Assembly: GCA_000432995.1 (NCBI GenBank)
Contig: HF972671.1
Location: forward strand, 1 to 33,590
DNA: 33,590 nucleotides
From: Clostridium sp. CAG:1013
GTDB taxonomy: Bacteria; Bacillota; Clostridia; Oscillospirales; Acutalibacteraceae
Direction of reading: 5' to 3'
A model generated the notes under the pieces. That model saw only the letters and a program-made list of their open reading frames with translations, ran no database searches and was not told the origin of the DNA. Below are positions 8,255 to 15,857 of this stretch, one piece after another. The position numbers and the translations under genes are program-made. The stretch's first letter is position 1; the number at the start of each line of letters is the position of its first letter.

Positions 8255-9121
8255 ATGGAAAAAGCGATTATAATGGACATCCAGCGTTATTCAATCCATG
8301 ACGGGCCTGGTATCCGTACCACTGTGTTTTTCAAGGGATGCCATATGTCCTGCAAGTGGTGTCATAATCCGGAGTCCCAAAAGATGGGGACCGAAATGAT
8401 GTTTTACAGCGCACAATGCGTGAACTGTGGTGCGTGTGCCCAGTTCTGCCGAAAGGGTGCCGTTCAATGGGGGAACGGACAAAATCAGGTGGATGTGTCC
8501 CTGTGTGCTCAATGTGATGAAATGGTACAGTGCGCGCTCCGGTGCCCGGCGGAAGCTTTGCGGATATGCGGACGGGAGATGACGGTGGACCAAGTGCTGG
8601 AACAGGTGCGTAGGGATAAACAGTTCTACGGTAGCCCGGAGGGCCCACTCATGTGTCGGGGAGGTATCACATGTTCCGGTGGGGAGCCTTTGCTCCAGGG
8701 AGAATTTGCGGCGAAACTGCTGAAAACCTGCTGTGAAGAGGGAATCGGTACCTGCGTGGACACTACATTGAATGTACCTTGGAAAATGGTGGAACAAGTG
8801 CTGCCCTACACGGACCTGTTTCTGGTGGATGTAAAGATCCTGAACCAGGACATGGCTCAAAAGTATACCGGCAAAGATTCCCAGCAGATGCAGGAGAACC
8901 TGAAAAGACTGGCCGTGTTGGGAAAACCAGTAATCCTCCGTACGCCGCTGCTGCGGGGCGTGAACGACACCCCGAAAGAGACCGAGGCCCGTGAGAAATT
9001 CCTGGCGGGGATGGACAACATTTTGCGTCGCGACCAGTTCTATGTCACGGACCATGGGGCAAAAAAATACGCAGCCTTGGGGCGTGAGGACTGGCTAACG
9101 GAGTTTTTGAAACAACATTGA
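8255..9121 (+). CDS. Glycyl radical enzyme activase (radical SAM)
   Basis: A 288-residue radical-SAM protein that would use S-adenosylmethionine and a [4Fe-4S] cluster to place the radical on Gly656 of the preceding enzyme. The SAM cluster motif is Cys29-x3-Cys33-x2-Cys36 (CHMSCKWC), and the GGE motif is in TCSGGEPLLQ. Between them is an inserted ferredoxin-like domain. Its first cluster site is the regular CVNCGACAQFC (Cys55, 58, 61, 65). The second is irregular, with Cys84, 87, 93 and 97 (CAQCDEMVQC then CP). The domain order matches activases of GRE eliminases and benzylsuccinate-type enzymes and differs from the short PFL activase. The start ATG follows AGGGGG. The gene is translationally close to the GRE and forms its obligate partner. 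Confidence 0.95.
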   Translation: MEKAIIMDIQRYSIHDGPGIRTTVFFKGCHMSCKWCHNPESQKMGTEMMFYSAQCVNCGACAQFCRKGAVQWGNGQNQVDVSLCAQCDEMVQCALRCPAEALRICGREMTVDQVLEQVRRDKQFYGSPEGPLMCRGGITCSGGEPLLQGEFAAKLLKTCCEEGIGTCVDTTLNVPWKMVEQVLPYTDLFLVDVKILNQDMAQKYTGKDSQQMQENLKRLAVLGKPVILRTPLLRGVNDTPKETEAREKFLAGMDNILRRDQFYVTDHGAKKYAALGREDWLTEFLKQH

Positions 9122-9148
9122 ATGGATCTCTAGAAAGGAAGGAGAAAA

Positions 9149-10576
9149 ATGATGGCCCAGATATTTTACCAGCAGCCCAACGCACGGGTGGGGGATGTGA
9201 TCCCCAAATACATAGACGGGAAATATCAGCTGTTTTATTTGAAAAACTGGCGGGACAGGAATGACCCCCAATTTGTTCCGGGCTGGCACCGGATGGAAAC
9301 CACGGACCTGGTACATATGAGTGAGGAAATGCCCATTCATGTGGTGGGAGGTACTGGGGATTTGATCTTCAAGGACGGCACGTGGCACCTGTTCGCCTGC
9401 ATCTTCCCTGACGGGAAACAGTTTGTTACCCACTATATCAGTACGGACGGCACACTGGACCACTGGGAATTTCAAGAGGAAGATACTTTTGGCCCGGACG
9501 GAGTCATCTACCACTGTTCGGACTGGCGGGATCCCCGGATCGTTTACCGGGAGAACTTGGACGAGTATTGGATGTTCTTAGCGGCCCGGGCCAACAAGCC
9601 CCACAGTCAAACGGGCTGTGTGGGACTGTGTGTCTCCAAGGATCTGAAACACTGGGAGTATCGGGAACCGGTTTACTTTCCCCAGCGTTTCAACGGCGCC
9701 TGCGAGTGCCCCGATGTGTTCCGTATGGGAGACTGGTATTATCTGGTGTTTTCCTCCTACACCAACTTGTTTGGCAACTACTATGTGAAATGCCCGGTGG
9801 GGGAGACCCAGTGGCAGATCCCTAAGAACCATCGGTTGGACACCCGGGCTTTCTACGCCGCCAAAACTGCCGGCAACGGCATGGAGCGCTACCTATTTGG
9901 CTGGAACCCCACGAAGGAAGCGGACGACTATGGATTCTGGCCTCGAAAATTTCACGGCCAGGATTACCAGACGTGGGATTGGGGCGGTTCGATGGTGATC
10001 CATCAGCTTATCCAGCTGCCCGATGGAGATCTGGCAGTGGCTATGCCCCAGCAGAGAAAAGCGGCATTTTCACGTCCTCTGGAGTGGTCCTTCGCGCCGG
10101 TGACGGACGGCTGGAAATTGGCGGAGGACACAGCCGCCGCTGATACCCAGGCTTCCCAGCAAATGATGCTTTTGGGAGATCAGCCGGAGACTATGTACTT
10201 TTCCGTAGATATCCATGTGGACGGGGCGGATCAGGCAGGTGTGATCCTTCATGTGGGAGAAGAGATGAAGGAAGGATACTACCTCTATGTGGAGCCAGAT
10301 CGGGGTCGGATCGTGTACCGTTCAGGATTACGCATGGGGGAGGAAGGGGGCAAAACGTTCCCTTATGATGTGGAATTGGAAAGTCCTATCCGTGTTCCAC
10401 AAAATGGAGTTTACCAGTTGGAGATCCTTACAGAAGGTACCGTAGGCGTGGCTTATGTGAACCATCAAGCCGCCCTCAGTTTCAGGATGTATGACCATGA
10501 CGGCGGGAAGATAGGTTTGTTCTCTCTTGGAAAAGCGGAGTTTTCCCAGATAAATTGGAAAGGAAAAAATGTATGA
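9149..10576 (+). CDS. Divergent GH32-like glycoside hydrolase
   Basis: A 475-residue five-bladed beta-propeller enzyme plus a C-terminal beta-sandwich, the layout of clan GH-J (GH32/GH68). All three acidic stations can be matched. Asp16 in ARVGDVIPKY stands where WMNDPNG normally carries the nucleophile. Arg127-Asp128-Pro129 (WRDPRIVY) is the RDP motif. Glu186 in GACECPD is the acid/base in the EC motif. The missing WxNDPNG consensus marks a separate subfamily whose substrate I cannot state. The protein has no signal peptide and is predicted cytoplasmic. GGAAGGAG precedes ATGATG at 9149-9154; either ATG may be used. Its end overlaps the next GH32 gene by 4 bp (ATGA), so the two are translationally coupled. 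It may act on a fructoside with a non-glucose partner. Confidence 0.85.
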   Translation: MMAQIFYQQPNARVGDVIPKYIDGKYQLFYLKNWRDRNDPQFVPGWHRMETTDLVHMSEEMPIHVVGGTGDLIFKDGTWHLFACIFPDGKQFVTHYISTDGTLDHWEFQEEDTFGPDGVIYHCSDWRDPRIVYRENLDEYWMFLAARANKPHSQTGCVGLCVSKDLKHWEYREPVYFPQRFNGACECPDVFRMGDWYYLVFSSYTNLFGNYYVKCPVGETQWQIPKNHRLDTRAFYAAKTAGNGMERYLFGWNPTKEADDYGFWPRKFHGQDYQTWDWGGSMVIHQLIQLPDGDLAVAMPQQRKAAFSRPLEWSFAPVTDGWKLAEDTAAADTQASQQMMLLGDQPETMYFSVDIHVDGADQAGVILHVGEEMKEGYYLYVEPDRGRIVYRSGLRMGEEGGKTFPYDVELESPIRVPQNGVYQLEILTEGTVGVAYVNHQAALSFRMYDHDGGKIGLFSLGKAEFSQINWKGKNV

Positions 10577-12045
10577 GTGATAAATTGAAGAAAGCCAGAG
10601 CGCACGAAAAGGAAGTGCTCCAACAGATCCCCGGGGACCAGCGTCCCGCGTTTCACATGTCGTCCTTGGTAGGATGGGCCAATGATCCCAACGGTTTTTC
10701 CCTGTTCAACGGGGAATACCACTTGTTTTATCAGTATCATCCTTACTCCATCCATTGGGGCCCTATGCATTGGGGTCATTATAAGTCTAAAGACCTGATT
10801 CGGTGGGAGGCTGTTCCCTGTGCCATTGCTCCGGACATGGAGTACGATGGGGAAGGTTGTTTTTCCGGAGGCGCATTGGAGCATGAGGGCCAACATTATC
10901 TCATGTATACCAGTGTTTCCAAAGATCCCGCTACGGGAAAAGTTCGTCAGACTCAGTCCGTTGCCGTGGGAGACGGTTTGAACTATGAAAAGCTTCCCCA
11001 GAATCCGGTAATGACAGGGGAGATGTTGCCTGCAGGGAGTTCTTTGGAAGATTTCCGAGACCCCAAGGTCTGGAAAGATGGCGACATTTTCTATTGTGTT
11101 GTGGGCAGCCGAAGCGATGATACCAGTGGGCAGATGGCGCTGTTCAAGTCTCAGGATATGATCCACTGGGAGTTTGCCTCCATTTTGGACAGAAGTCGCA
11201 ATGAATACGGGAAAATGTGGGAGTGCCCGGATTTCTTTTTCCTGGACGGTGTCTGGGTGGGATTGACTTTCCCTCAGGAAATGCAGGCCCAGGGTCTAGA
11301 GTTCCACAACGGCAACGGAAATATCTGCCTGATGGGTTCCTTTAATCCGGAAACATACGATTTTATCCGGGAAAAGATCTGTGCCATCGATTACGGCATG
11401 GATTTTTACGCTGGACAGTCCTTGCTTGCGCCAGATGGCAGGCGGATCATGTTGGCATGGATGCAGAATTGGGAGAACTACATGACCCCGGCAGATTATC
11501 AATGGTCTGGCATGATGACCATTCCCAGGGTGCTCCGAGTTGAAAATGGCTGTCTGTGCCAGACTCCGGTGGAAGAGATTAAGAACTACTACACCGGCGA
11601 CATTATCCGAACAGGGAAAACCTCTGAAGAGTTCCAGGAGCTGGAAGGAATTCGCGGTCAAGTGTTTGACATGACCGTTACCCTGGATCCTGAAGTTTGT
11701 CGTAATCTGGAGATTCGAGTGGGGGTGGAAGGACGGTTTTACTCCAGTCTTCAGTATAAGGGGAAAGAGGGATTGTTTGTTACGGATCGGACTTACTCGG
11801 GCAAGCCGATGGACCTTCTTTCCACCCGTACCATGGAGCTTCCAGAGCCTGGTAAACGCGTGGAGATCCGGGTGCTGAAAGATAAGTACAGCGTAGAAGT
11901 GTTTGTGGACGGCGGTCGAAAGGTGATGACCTCTTTGATTTACAGTCCCGCAAACGCTGAGGGCATTCAATTCAAAGGGGACGGTCCGTTCCAAGTGGAA
12001 TTCCATCCTATCCAGAAGGATATCAATGGGGATCTTTCCCTGTAA
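10573..12045 (+). CDS. GH32 beta-fructofuranosidase (sucrose/fructan hydrolase type)
   Basis: A 490-residue GH32 enzyme with the classic motifs. Asp38 in GWANDPNG is the nucleophile, Arg162-Asp163-Pro164 (FRDPKVW) stabilises the transition state, and Glu217 in MWECPD is the acid/base. A beta-propeller (about 25-330) is followed by the C-terminal beta-sandwich that ends in SVEVFVDGGRKVMTSL. There is no signal peptide, so it works on imported sugar and releases fructose from beta-fructosides. A longer frame begins at 10555, but the ATG at 10573 is preferred because it overlaps the previous stop as ATGA and has GGAAAGG at the right distance. It is paired with the divergent GH32 upstream and the kinase downstream. 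Invertase, inulinase or levanase specificity cannot be separated from the sequence. Confidence 0.93.
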   Translation: MSDKLKKARAHEKEVLQQIPGDQRPAFHMSSLVGWANDPNGFSLFNGEYHLFYQYHPYSIHWGPMHWGHYKSKDLIRWEAVPCAIAPDMEYDGEGCFSGGALEHEGQHYLMYTSVSKDPATGKVRQTQSVAVGDGLNYEKLPQNPVMTGEMLPAGSSLEDFRDPKVWKDGDIFYCVVGSRSDDTSGQMALFKSQDMIHWEFASILDRSRNEYGKMWECPDFFFLDGVWVGLTFPQEMQAQGLEFHNGNGNICLMGSFNPETYDFIREKICAIDYGMDFYAGQSLLAPDGRRIMLAWMQNWENYMTPADYQWSGMMTIPRVLRVENGCLCQTPVEEIKNYYTGDIIRTGKTSEEFQELEGIRGQVFDMTVTLDPEVCRNLEIRVGVEGRFYSSLQYKGKEGLFVTDRTYSGKPMDLLSTRTMELPEPGKRVEIRVLKDKYSVEVFVDGGRKVMTSLIYSPANAEGIQFKGDGPFQVEFHPIQKDINGDLSL

Positions 12046-12054
12046 TAGGGCCTT

Positions 12055-12109
12055 GGAAACCAAAAGACCCGAAATTCGGTTTCCAGAAAAGGTTCCTTGT
12101 CAAACCGAA
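12055..12109 (+). promoter_or_regulatory. Two mutually exclusive hairpins before the kinase gene
   Basis: GGAAACC (12055-12061) can pair with GGTTTCC (12078-12084). Alternatively TTCGGTTT (12075-12082) can pair with AAACCGAA (12102-12109), close to the AGGAGG of the kinase gene at 12112-12117. There is no T tract, so this would be an mRNA-processing or translation-level structure if it is real. Confidence 0.3.
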
Positions 12110-12127
12110 AATAGGAGGGATAGAAAA

Positions 12128-13105
12128 ATGTACGATGTTACTGCAATTGGCGAACTGCTGATTGATTTTGCCAACAAATCCACAGATGAGAACGGGTACC
12201 CCACGCTTGCAGCTAATCCTGGGGGAGCTCCTGGAAATTTTTTGGCGGCTTTGAGCGCGTACGGCTGCTCCACTGCCTTTTTGGGTAAGGTAGGCGAGGA
12301 TGCCTTTGGAAATCTACTGATAACTACGTTGAAAAAAGCGGGAGTTGAAACAGAGGGGATCGTCAGAGATCCCTCAGTTTTCACCACTCTGGCTTTTGTG
12401 ACCATCGATTCTACCGGAAATCGCAGTTTTTCTTTTGCTCGTAAACCTGGGGCTGACACCCAACTGACCTTTGAAGAATTGAATATGGCGCTGATCAAGG
12501 GGTGCCGAGATTTTCATTTTGGTACTTTGAGTCTCACAGACGATCCAGTGCGTACTGCCACTCGGAAAGCGGTTGCATATGCCAAAAACGAAGGAAAATG
12601 GATCAGTTTCGATCCCAACCTACGCAAACCCTTATGGAAGAACCTGGATGAGGCAAGGCGGCAGATGCTGTGGGGATTCCATCAAGCGGATATTGTAAAG
12701 GTCAGCGATGAGGAGATCGATTTCTTATGGGGTTGTTCCTGTGAGCAGGCATCTAAGAAATTGCACGAGGAATTCGGGGTGAAAATCGCATTCATTACTT
12801 TGGGGCCAAAAGGCTGTTATTATAGTGGGAATGGTTTCCATGGTACTGTGAAGACGCCTTCAGGGATCCATCCCGTGGATACTACCGGGGCGGGAGATAT
12901 TTTTACTGGTGCAGCCTTAAGTAGACTGTTGGCGCCGGGAAAATCGTTGTCGCACATTGGTGACAACGATCTGTGTCAGGCTGCGAAATTTGCTTGCTGT
13001 GCGGCCAGTTTGTCGACTCAATATTATGGTGGTATTCCCAGTGTTCAACCTTTGAAAGAGGTCAACAAGTTGCTGGCAGATGAATTTATTGCTTTAGTCG
13101 ATTGA
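12128..13105 (+). CDS. PfkB-family sugar kinase, probable fructokinase
   Basis: A 325-residue ribokinase/PfkB-family kinase. The N-terminal block AIGELLIDF and the substrate loop NPGGAPGNFLAALSAYG are typical of fructokinases of this family. The C-terminal signature DTTGAGDIFTGA contains the catalytic Asp of GAGD and the anion hole. Expected reaction: ATP plus fructose to fructose 6-phosphate in the cytoplasm, feeding glycolysis. The frame is open from 12026, but the ATG at 12128 has AGGAGG 10 nt upstream and begins directly at the family N-terminus. It lies 82 nt after the beta-fructosidase gene, which would supply its substrate. A different ketose or anhydro-sugar as substrate is possible, given the GRE in the operon. 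Confidence 0.9.
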   Translation: MYDVTAIGELLIDFANKSTDENGYPTLAANPGGAPGNFLAALSAYGCSTAFLGKVGEDAFGNLLITTLKKAGVETEGIVRDPSVFTTLAFVTIDSTGNRSFSFARKPGADTQLTFEELNMALIKGCRDFHFGTLSLTDDPVRTATRKAVAYAKNEGKWISFDPNLRKPLWKNLDEARRQMLWGFHQADIVKVSDEEIDFLWGCSCEQASKKLHEEFGVKIAFITLGPKGCYYSGNGFHGTVKTPSGIHPVDTTGAGDIFTGAALSRLLAPGKSLSHIGDNDLCQAAKFACCAASLSTQYYGGIPSVQPLKEVNKLLADEFIALVD

Positions 13106-13209
13106 GTCATCGAGTAGACTACATGTTAGAACCAAAAATTCAAATTTGCTCTGGAATTCCTATGAGGAACAAACTACAATATAAATAACTTGATGAAGGA
13201 GGAATTCCT

Positions 13210-14307
13210 ATGTTTTGGGATGGATGGGCATCGGTACCTTTGGTAACTGGCGGACAAAGCAGGGCAATCAATGGAGAAAATCCTCGGGGTGAAAAGGGAA
13301 GAGGAGGTATGGCAGCAAGTGCTTTGGGTCCTTCACGTAAAGGGTCACCTTGTTTAGGGGAGATTTTACCAGGAGAAACGGCAGTGCTGGGAGATATAGA
13401 GGGGCCTGGAGTGATTCAACACATTTGGATTACAGTTACGGATAAAACAACGGATGCTGATTGCTTTGTATTGCGAGATCTGGTGTTTCGAATCTATTGG
13501 GATGGTGAGGAGCGTCCTTCCGTAGAATCGCCATTGGGGGACTTTTTTTGCTGTGGATTTGGACAAGCGTGTTTGGTCAATTCATTACCCATGGTGGTTA
13601 ATCCCACTAGGGGATTTAATTGCTATTTCCCTATGCCGTTCAAAAAACGGGCCAAAATTACAGTGGAAAATCAGCACAAAAATCCCGTTCCGGCGTTTTT
13701 CTTTCAAATCGATTATTGCTTGCAGTCTATACCAGAAAATGCGGGGTATTTTCATGCTCAGTGGCGCCACCAGCGTCTTACAGAAAAAGGGAAAGACTAT
13801 GTGGTGTTAGACAATGTCCACGGCAGGGGTCAATACATAGGGACTTACCTGGCGCTGACTACATTGGAACGGTATTGGTGGGGCGAAGGAGAAATGAAAT
13901 TCTATCTGGATGGTGACAGGGATTACCCTACCATTTGCGGAACAGGTACTGAGGACTATTTTGGAGGGGCATGGAGCTTTGCACGTCAGGAGAATGGAAA
14001 AACAGTAGAGCAAACATACTGTACTCCGTTTTTAGGGTATCCATTCTACTCTCGTCACGACGAAAGTGTCCATAATGATTATCATAATGATGATTGTCCG
14101 CCTATGCGTGGATTTTATCGATGGCATATTCCAGATCCCATTCATTTTGAAGAAGAGATTCGGGTGACATTACAGCAGATCGGGGTATGTTACCGTGGGC
14201 TTTTTGAGCGTCAAGATGATGTTGCGACAGTAGCGTATTGGTATCAAACTCAGCCATGGACAGATTTTCCGTCTTTACCGGAAAAAGAGGAACGATGGCC
14301 TCGATAA
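13210..14307 (+). CDS. DUF2961 / GH172 family protein, probable alpha-fructofuranosidase or difructose-anhydride enzyme
   Basis: A 365-residue DUF2961 protein, the family now classified as GH172. The known member from Bifidobacterium dentium makes and hydrolyses difructose dianhydride I, and others are D-arabinofuranosidases. Visible family marks are GPGVIQHIWITV (residues 66-77), SPLGDFFCCGFG (107-118), the acidic cluster near Glu226/Glu228 (WWGEGEMKFYLDGD) and Glu248 in GTGTEDYFGGAW. The two acidic sites are about 20-22 residues apart, as in the characterised enzyme. No signal peptide is seen. AAGGAGG lies 7 nt before the ATG. It follows the kinase by 104 nt and ends before a strong terminator. 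Its codon use is more AT-rich than the upstream operon, suggesting a later addition. The neighbouring GH32 enzymes support a fructose substrate. Confidence 0.87.
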   Translation: MFWDGWASVPLVTGGQSRAINGENPRGEKGRGGMAASALGPSRKGSPCLGEILPGETAVLGDIEGPGVIQHIWITVTDKTTDADCFVLRDLVFRIYWDGEERPSVESPLGDFFCCGFGQACLVNSLPMVVNPTRGFNCYFPMPFKKRAKITVENQHKNPVPAFFFQIDYCLQSIPENAGYFHAQWRHQRLTEKGKDYVVLDNVHGRGQYIGTYLALTTLERYWWGEGEMKFYLDGDRDYPTICGTGTEDYFGGAWSFARQENGKTVEQTYCTPFLGYPFYSRHDESVHNDYHNDDCPPMRGFYRWHIPDPIHFEEEIRVTLQQIGVCYRGLFERQDDVATVAYWYQTQPWTDFPSLPEKEERWPR

Positions 14308-14349
14308 ATGATATGTAATCCAGTTATTTCCTTAGATTTTCGTTAAGTT

Positions 14350-14394
14350 AAAAATAGACAGAACAACCCTTTTGGAGTGGTTCTGTCTATTTTT
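14350..14394. terminator. Strong terminator ending the sugar operon
   Basis: A 15-bp perfect stem (AAAAATAGACAGAAC with GTTCTGTCTATTTTT) around a 15-nt loop, with A and T tracts on both sides so it can act in both directions. It lies 43 nt after the GH172 stop. From here to 14848 there is no gene I can support. An 86-codon open frame at 14397-14657 has no ribosome site and no recognisable content. Confidence 0.88.
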
Positions 14395-14685
14395 GTGTGC
14401 ACAAATGGGTAACGACTATAAATGGGACTAACCAAAATACAGCAAGTGAGTGCGATTGTTTTTCTCTGCTATTATGTAAGATAGTAAGTATGCCATGTGT
14501 AATGACACCACCTGGATATCCCTTGACTTTCTACTATAGCAAAGTTACTCAGGAGAATATTTTGTGTAATAGCAGTTTTGAAATAACAGGACCGTGTTCT
14601 AACCCTACAGAGTATGTTTTGCCGGATAGACTTGCGTTTGAGTTTGGGAAAGATTAGAGTGCTGAGGTGTGTGCCAAGCGTTCTA

Positions 14686-14714
14686 TTGATAACGAAACAA
14701 GCGCATGTTATGAT
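14686..14714 (+). promoter_or_regulatory. Candidate promoter of the MerR-family gene
   Basis: TTGATA (14686-14691) and TATGAT (14709-14714) are separated by 17 bp. It lies about 135 nt before the regulator's start, leaving a long leader in which I see nothing further. Confidence 0.5.
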
Positions 14715-14848
14715 TAATTAATAGATGAAGAGCGGGAAGGACGCGTTGAGGGTTTCTTTTTGAAGAGAACTTGTGAAGTCTGAAATATGCTTAAAGTGGA
14801 GCCAACGGCGGTCACAAGAATTGAAATGTATTTGCGAGGTGCTCATAT

Positions 14849-15655
14849 ATGGATTACAGCATTCGGGACGTATCAGAATTTCTGAATCTTTCGAGAGAGA
14901 TGATACGATATTATGAAAAGTGGGGCGTGTTGACACCTAAGCGAAACGAGCAGAATAATTATCGCAGTTATACGGTTCTGGATGTTTTTATGTTGTTGGA
15001 CGCCATCCAGTATAAAAGTTGGGGTATTCCTGTAAAAGACATGGGACGGCTTCGAAAAGGTGACTTTTTGGAAAAAGTCCGTGTTCAGCTAACCGAGTAT
15101 CAGCGGGAGTTGGAAGAGGAAGCAGCCTATAAGGCGCTTTTATCCGATCGGATCAGTTTTGTGGCGGCACGTTCCCAGACTGCCCATTTAAACCTTAAGA
15201 ACTTTTGGGTGAAAGTGGTGCCAGAGCATTATTTTATTCCTCTAGTCCAGGGGGATGGGGATAGCTATGGAGAGTTGCAGCTTGGGGAACAGGCTGCGGC
15301 TATCCTCTTTTCAGATCGAGTAGCTCCCTTTTGGAATCCCTGTTTTGAGGAGGTGGGGAACCACCAGCTTTGGGGGTTTACATTGGAGAAACGCTATTTT
15401 GACGCTCTGCAATTACCTTCCTTGGAAGGAATGCGACTTCGTCCAGAACAAATTTGCTTGTGTGCTATTTTTGATCTTGGTTCTGTGGGACATTTCAATG
15501 GAGAATATGCTAAACCTGCTTTGGAACATCTGCATCGTTCTGGCTTTGAACAGGCAGGAACCATCGATGCTACACTGTTAGGACGTGGTGTCGAGAAAGA
15601 CCGGGATATCCGTTTAATGGAACTGCACATCCCTTTACGGGAAAAAACCTTGTAA
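14849..15655 (+). CDS. MerR-family transcriptional activator with a large C-terminal effector domain
   Basis: A 268-residue protein. Residues 1-70 form a MerR winged-helix domain (SIRDVSEFLNLSREMIRYYE, then YRSYTVLDVFMLL), followed by a coiled-coil linker at about 85-120 (YQRELEEEAAYKALL). The remaining 150 residues form a domain I do not recognise; it contains no obvious metal-binding Cys pair, so a small-molecule signal is likely. GAGGTG precedes the ATG. The gene ends before a terminator at 15731, and just beyond it the flavoenzyme promoter has the elongated spacer and dyad of a MerR target. The most likely role is activation of that flavoenzyme gene in response to its substrate or to a toxic compound. 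Confidence 0.87.
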   Translation: MDYSIRDVSEFLNLSREMIRYYEKWGVLTPKRNEQNNYRSYTVLDVFMLLDAIQYKSWGIPVKDMGRLRKGDFLEKVRVQLTEYQRELEEEAAYKALLSDRISFVAARSQTAHLNLKNFWVKVVPEHYFIPLVQGDGDSYGELQLGEQAAAILFSDRVAPFWNPCFEEVGNHQLWGFTLEKRYFDALQLPSLEGMRLRPEQICLCAIFDLGSVGHFNGEYAKPALEHLHRSGFEQAGTIDATLLGRGVEKDRDIRLMELHIPLREKTL

Positions 15656-15730
15656 TCGTTGTAACCTATGATGCGTGAATAATCCGGCTGTCTTCCTGTA
15701 ACGGCTTCATACAGTGCCTTTTATGAAGGA

Positions 15731-15772
15731 AACGAGCTTGCCATTTTGCTAAAAATGACAGGCTCGTTTTTC
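15731..15772 (+). terminator. Terminator between the MerR gene and the flavoenzyme gene
   Basis: AACGAGCTTGCCATTTT pairs with AAAATGACAGGCTCGTT, including G.T wobbles, and is followed by TTTCTG. It separates the two genes transcriptionally, so the flavoenzyme depends on its own promoter at 15775-15805. Confidence 0.75.
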
Positions 15773-15774
15773 TG

Positions 15775-15805
15775 TTGACCTTGTCATCGTTACAAGCGTT
15801 AGAAT
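15775..15805 (+). promoter_or_regulatory. MerR-type promoter with 19-bp spacer and internal dyad
   Basis: TTGACC (15775-15780) and TAGAAT (15800-15805) are 19 bp apart instead of 17. The dyad CTTGT-N7-ACAAG (15780-15796) lies between them. An over-long spacer with a centred dyad is the hallmark of promoters twisted into register by MerR-family activators. The MerR gene ends 120 nt upstream. Confidence 0.7.
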
Positions 15806-15857
15806 CATAGTAAAAGAAAAAGGTCCGAATGGGCTGTTTTATGAGAGGATGCTATTT

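Noticed and set aside
8291..9055. 254-codon minus-strand open frame
   Set aside because: Antisense to the glycyl radical activase, whose cysteine motifs leave no doubt about the coding strand.
14397..14657. 86-codon plus-strand open frame
   Set aside because: No ribosome site, a Cys-rich uneven composition and a position directly behind a terminator. It could be a remnant but nothing supports a gene.
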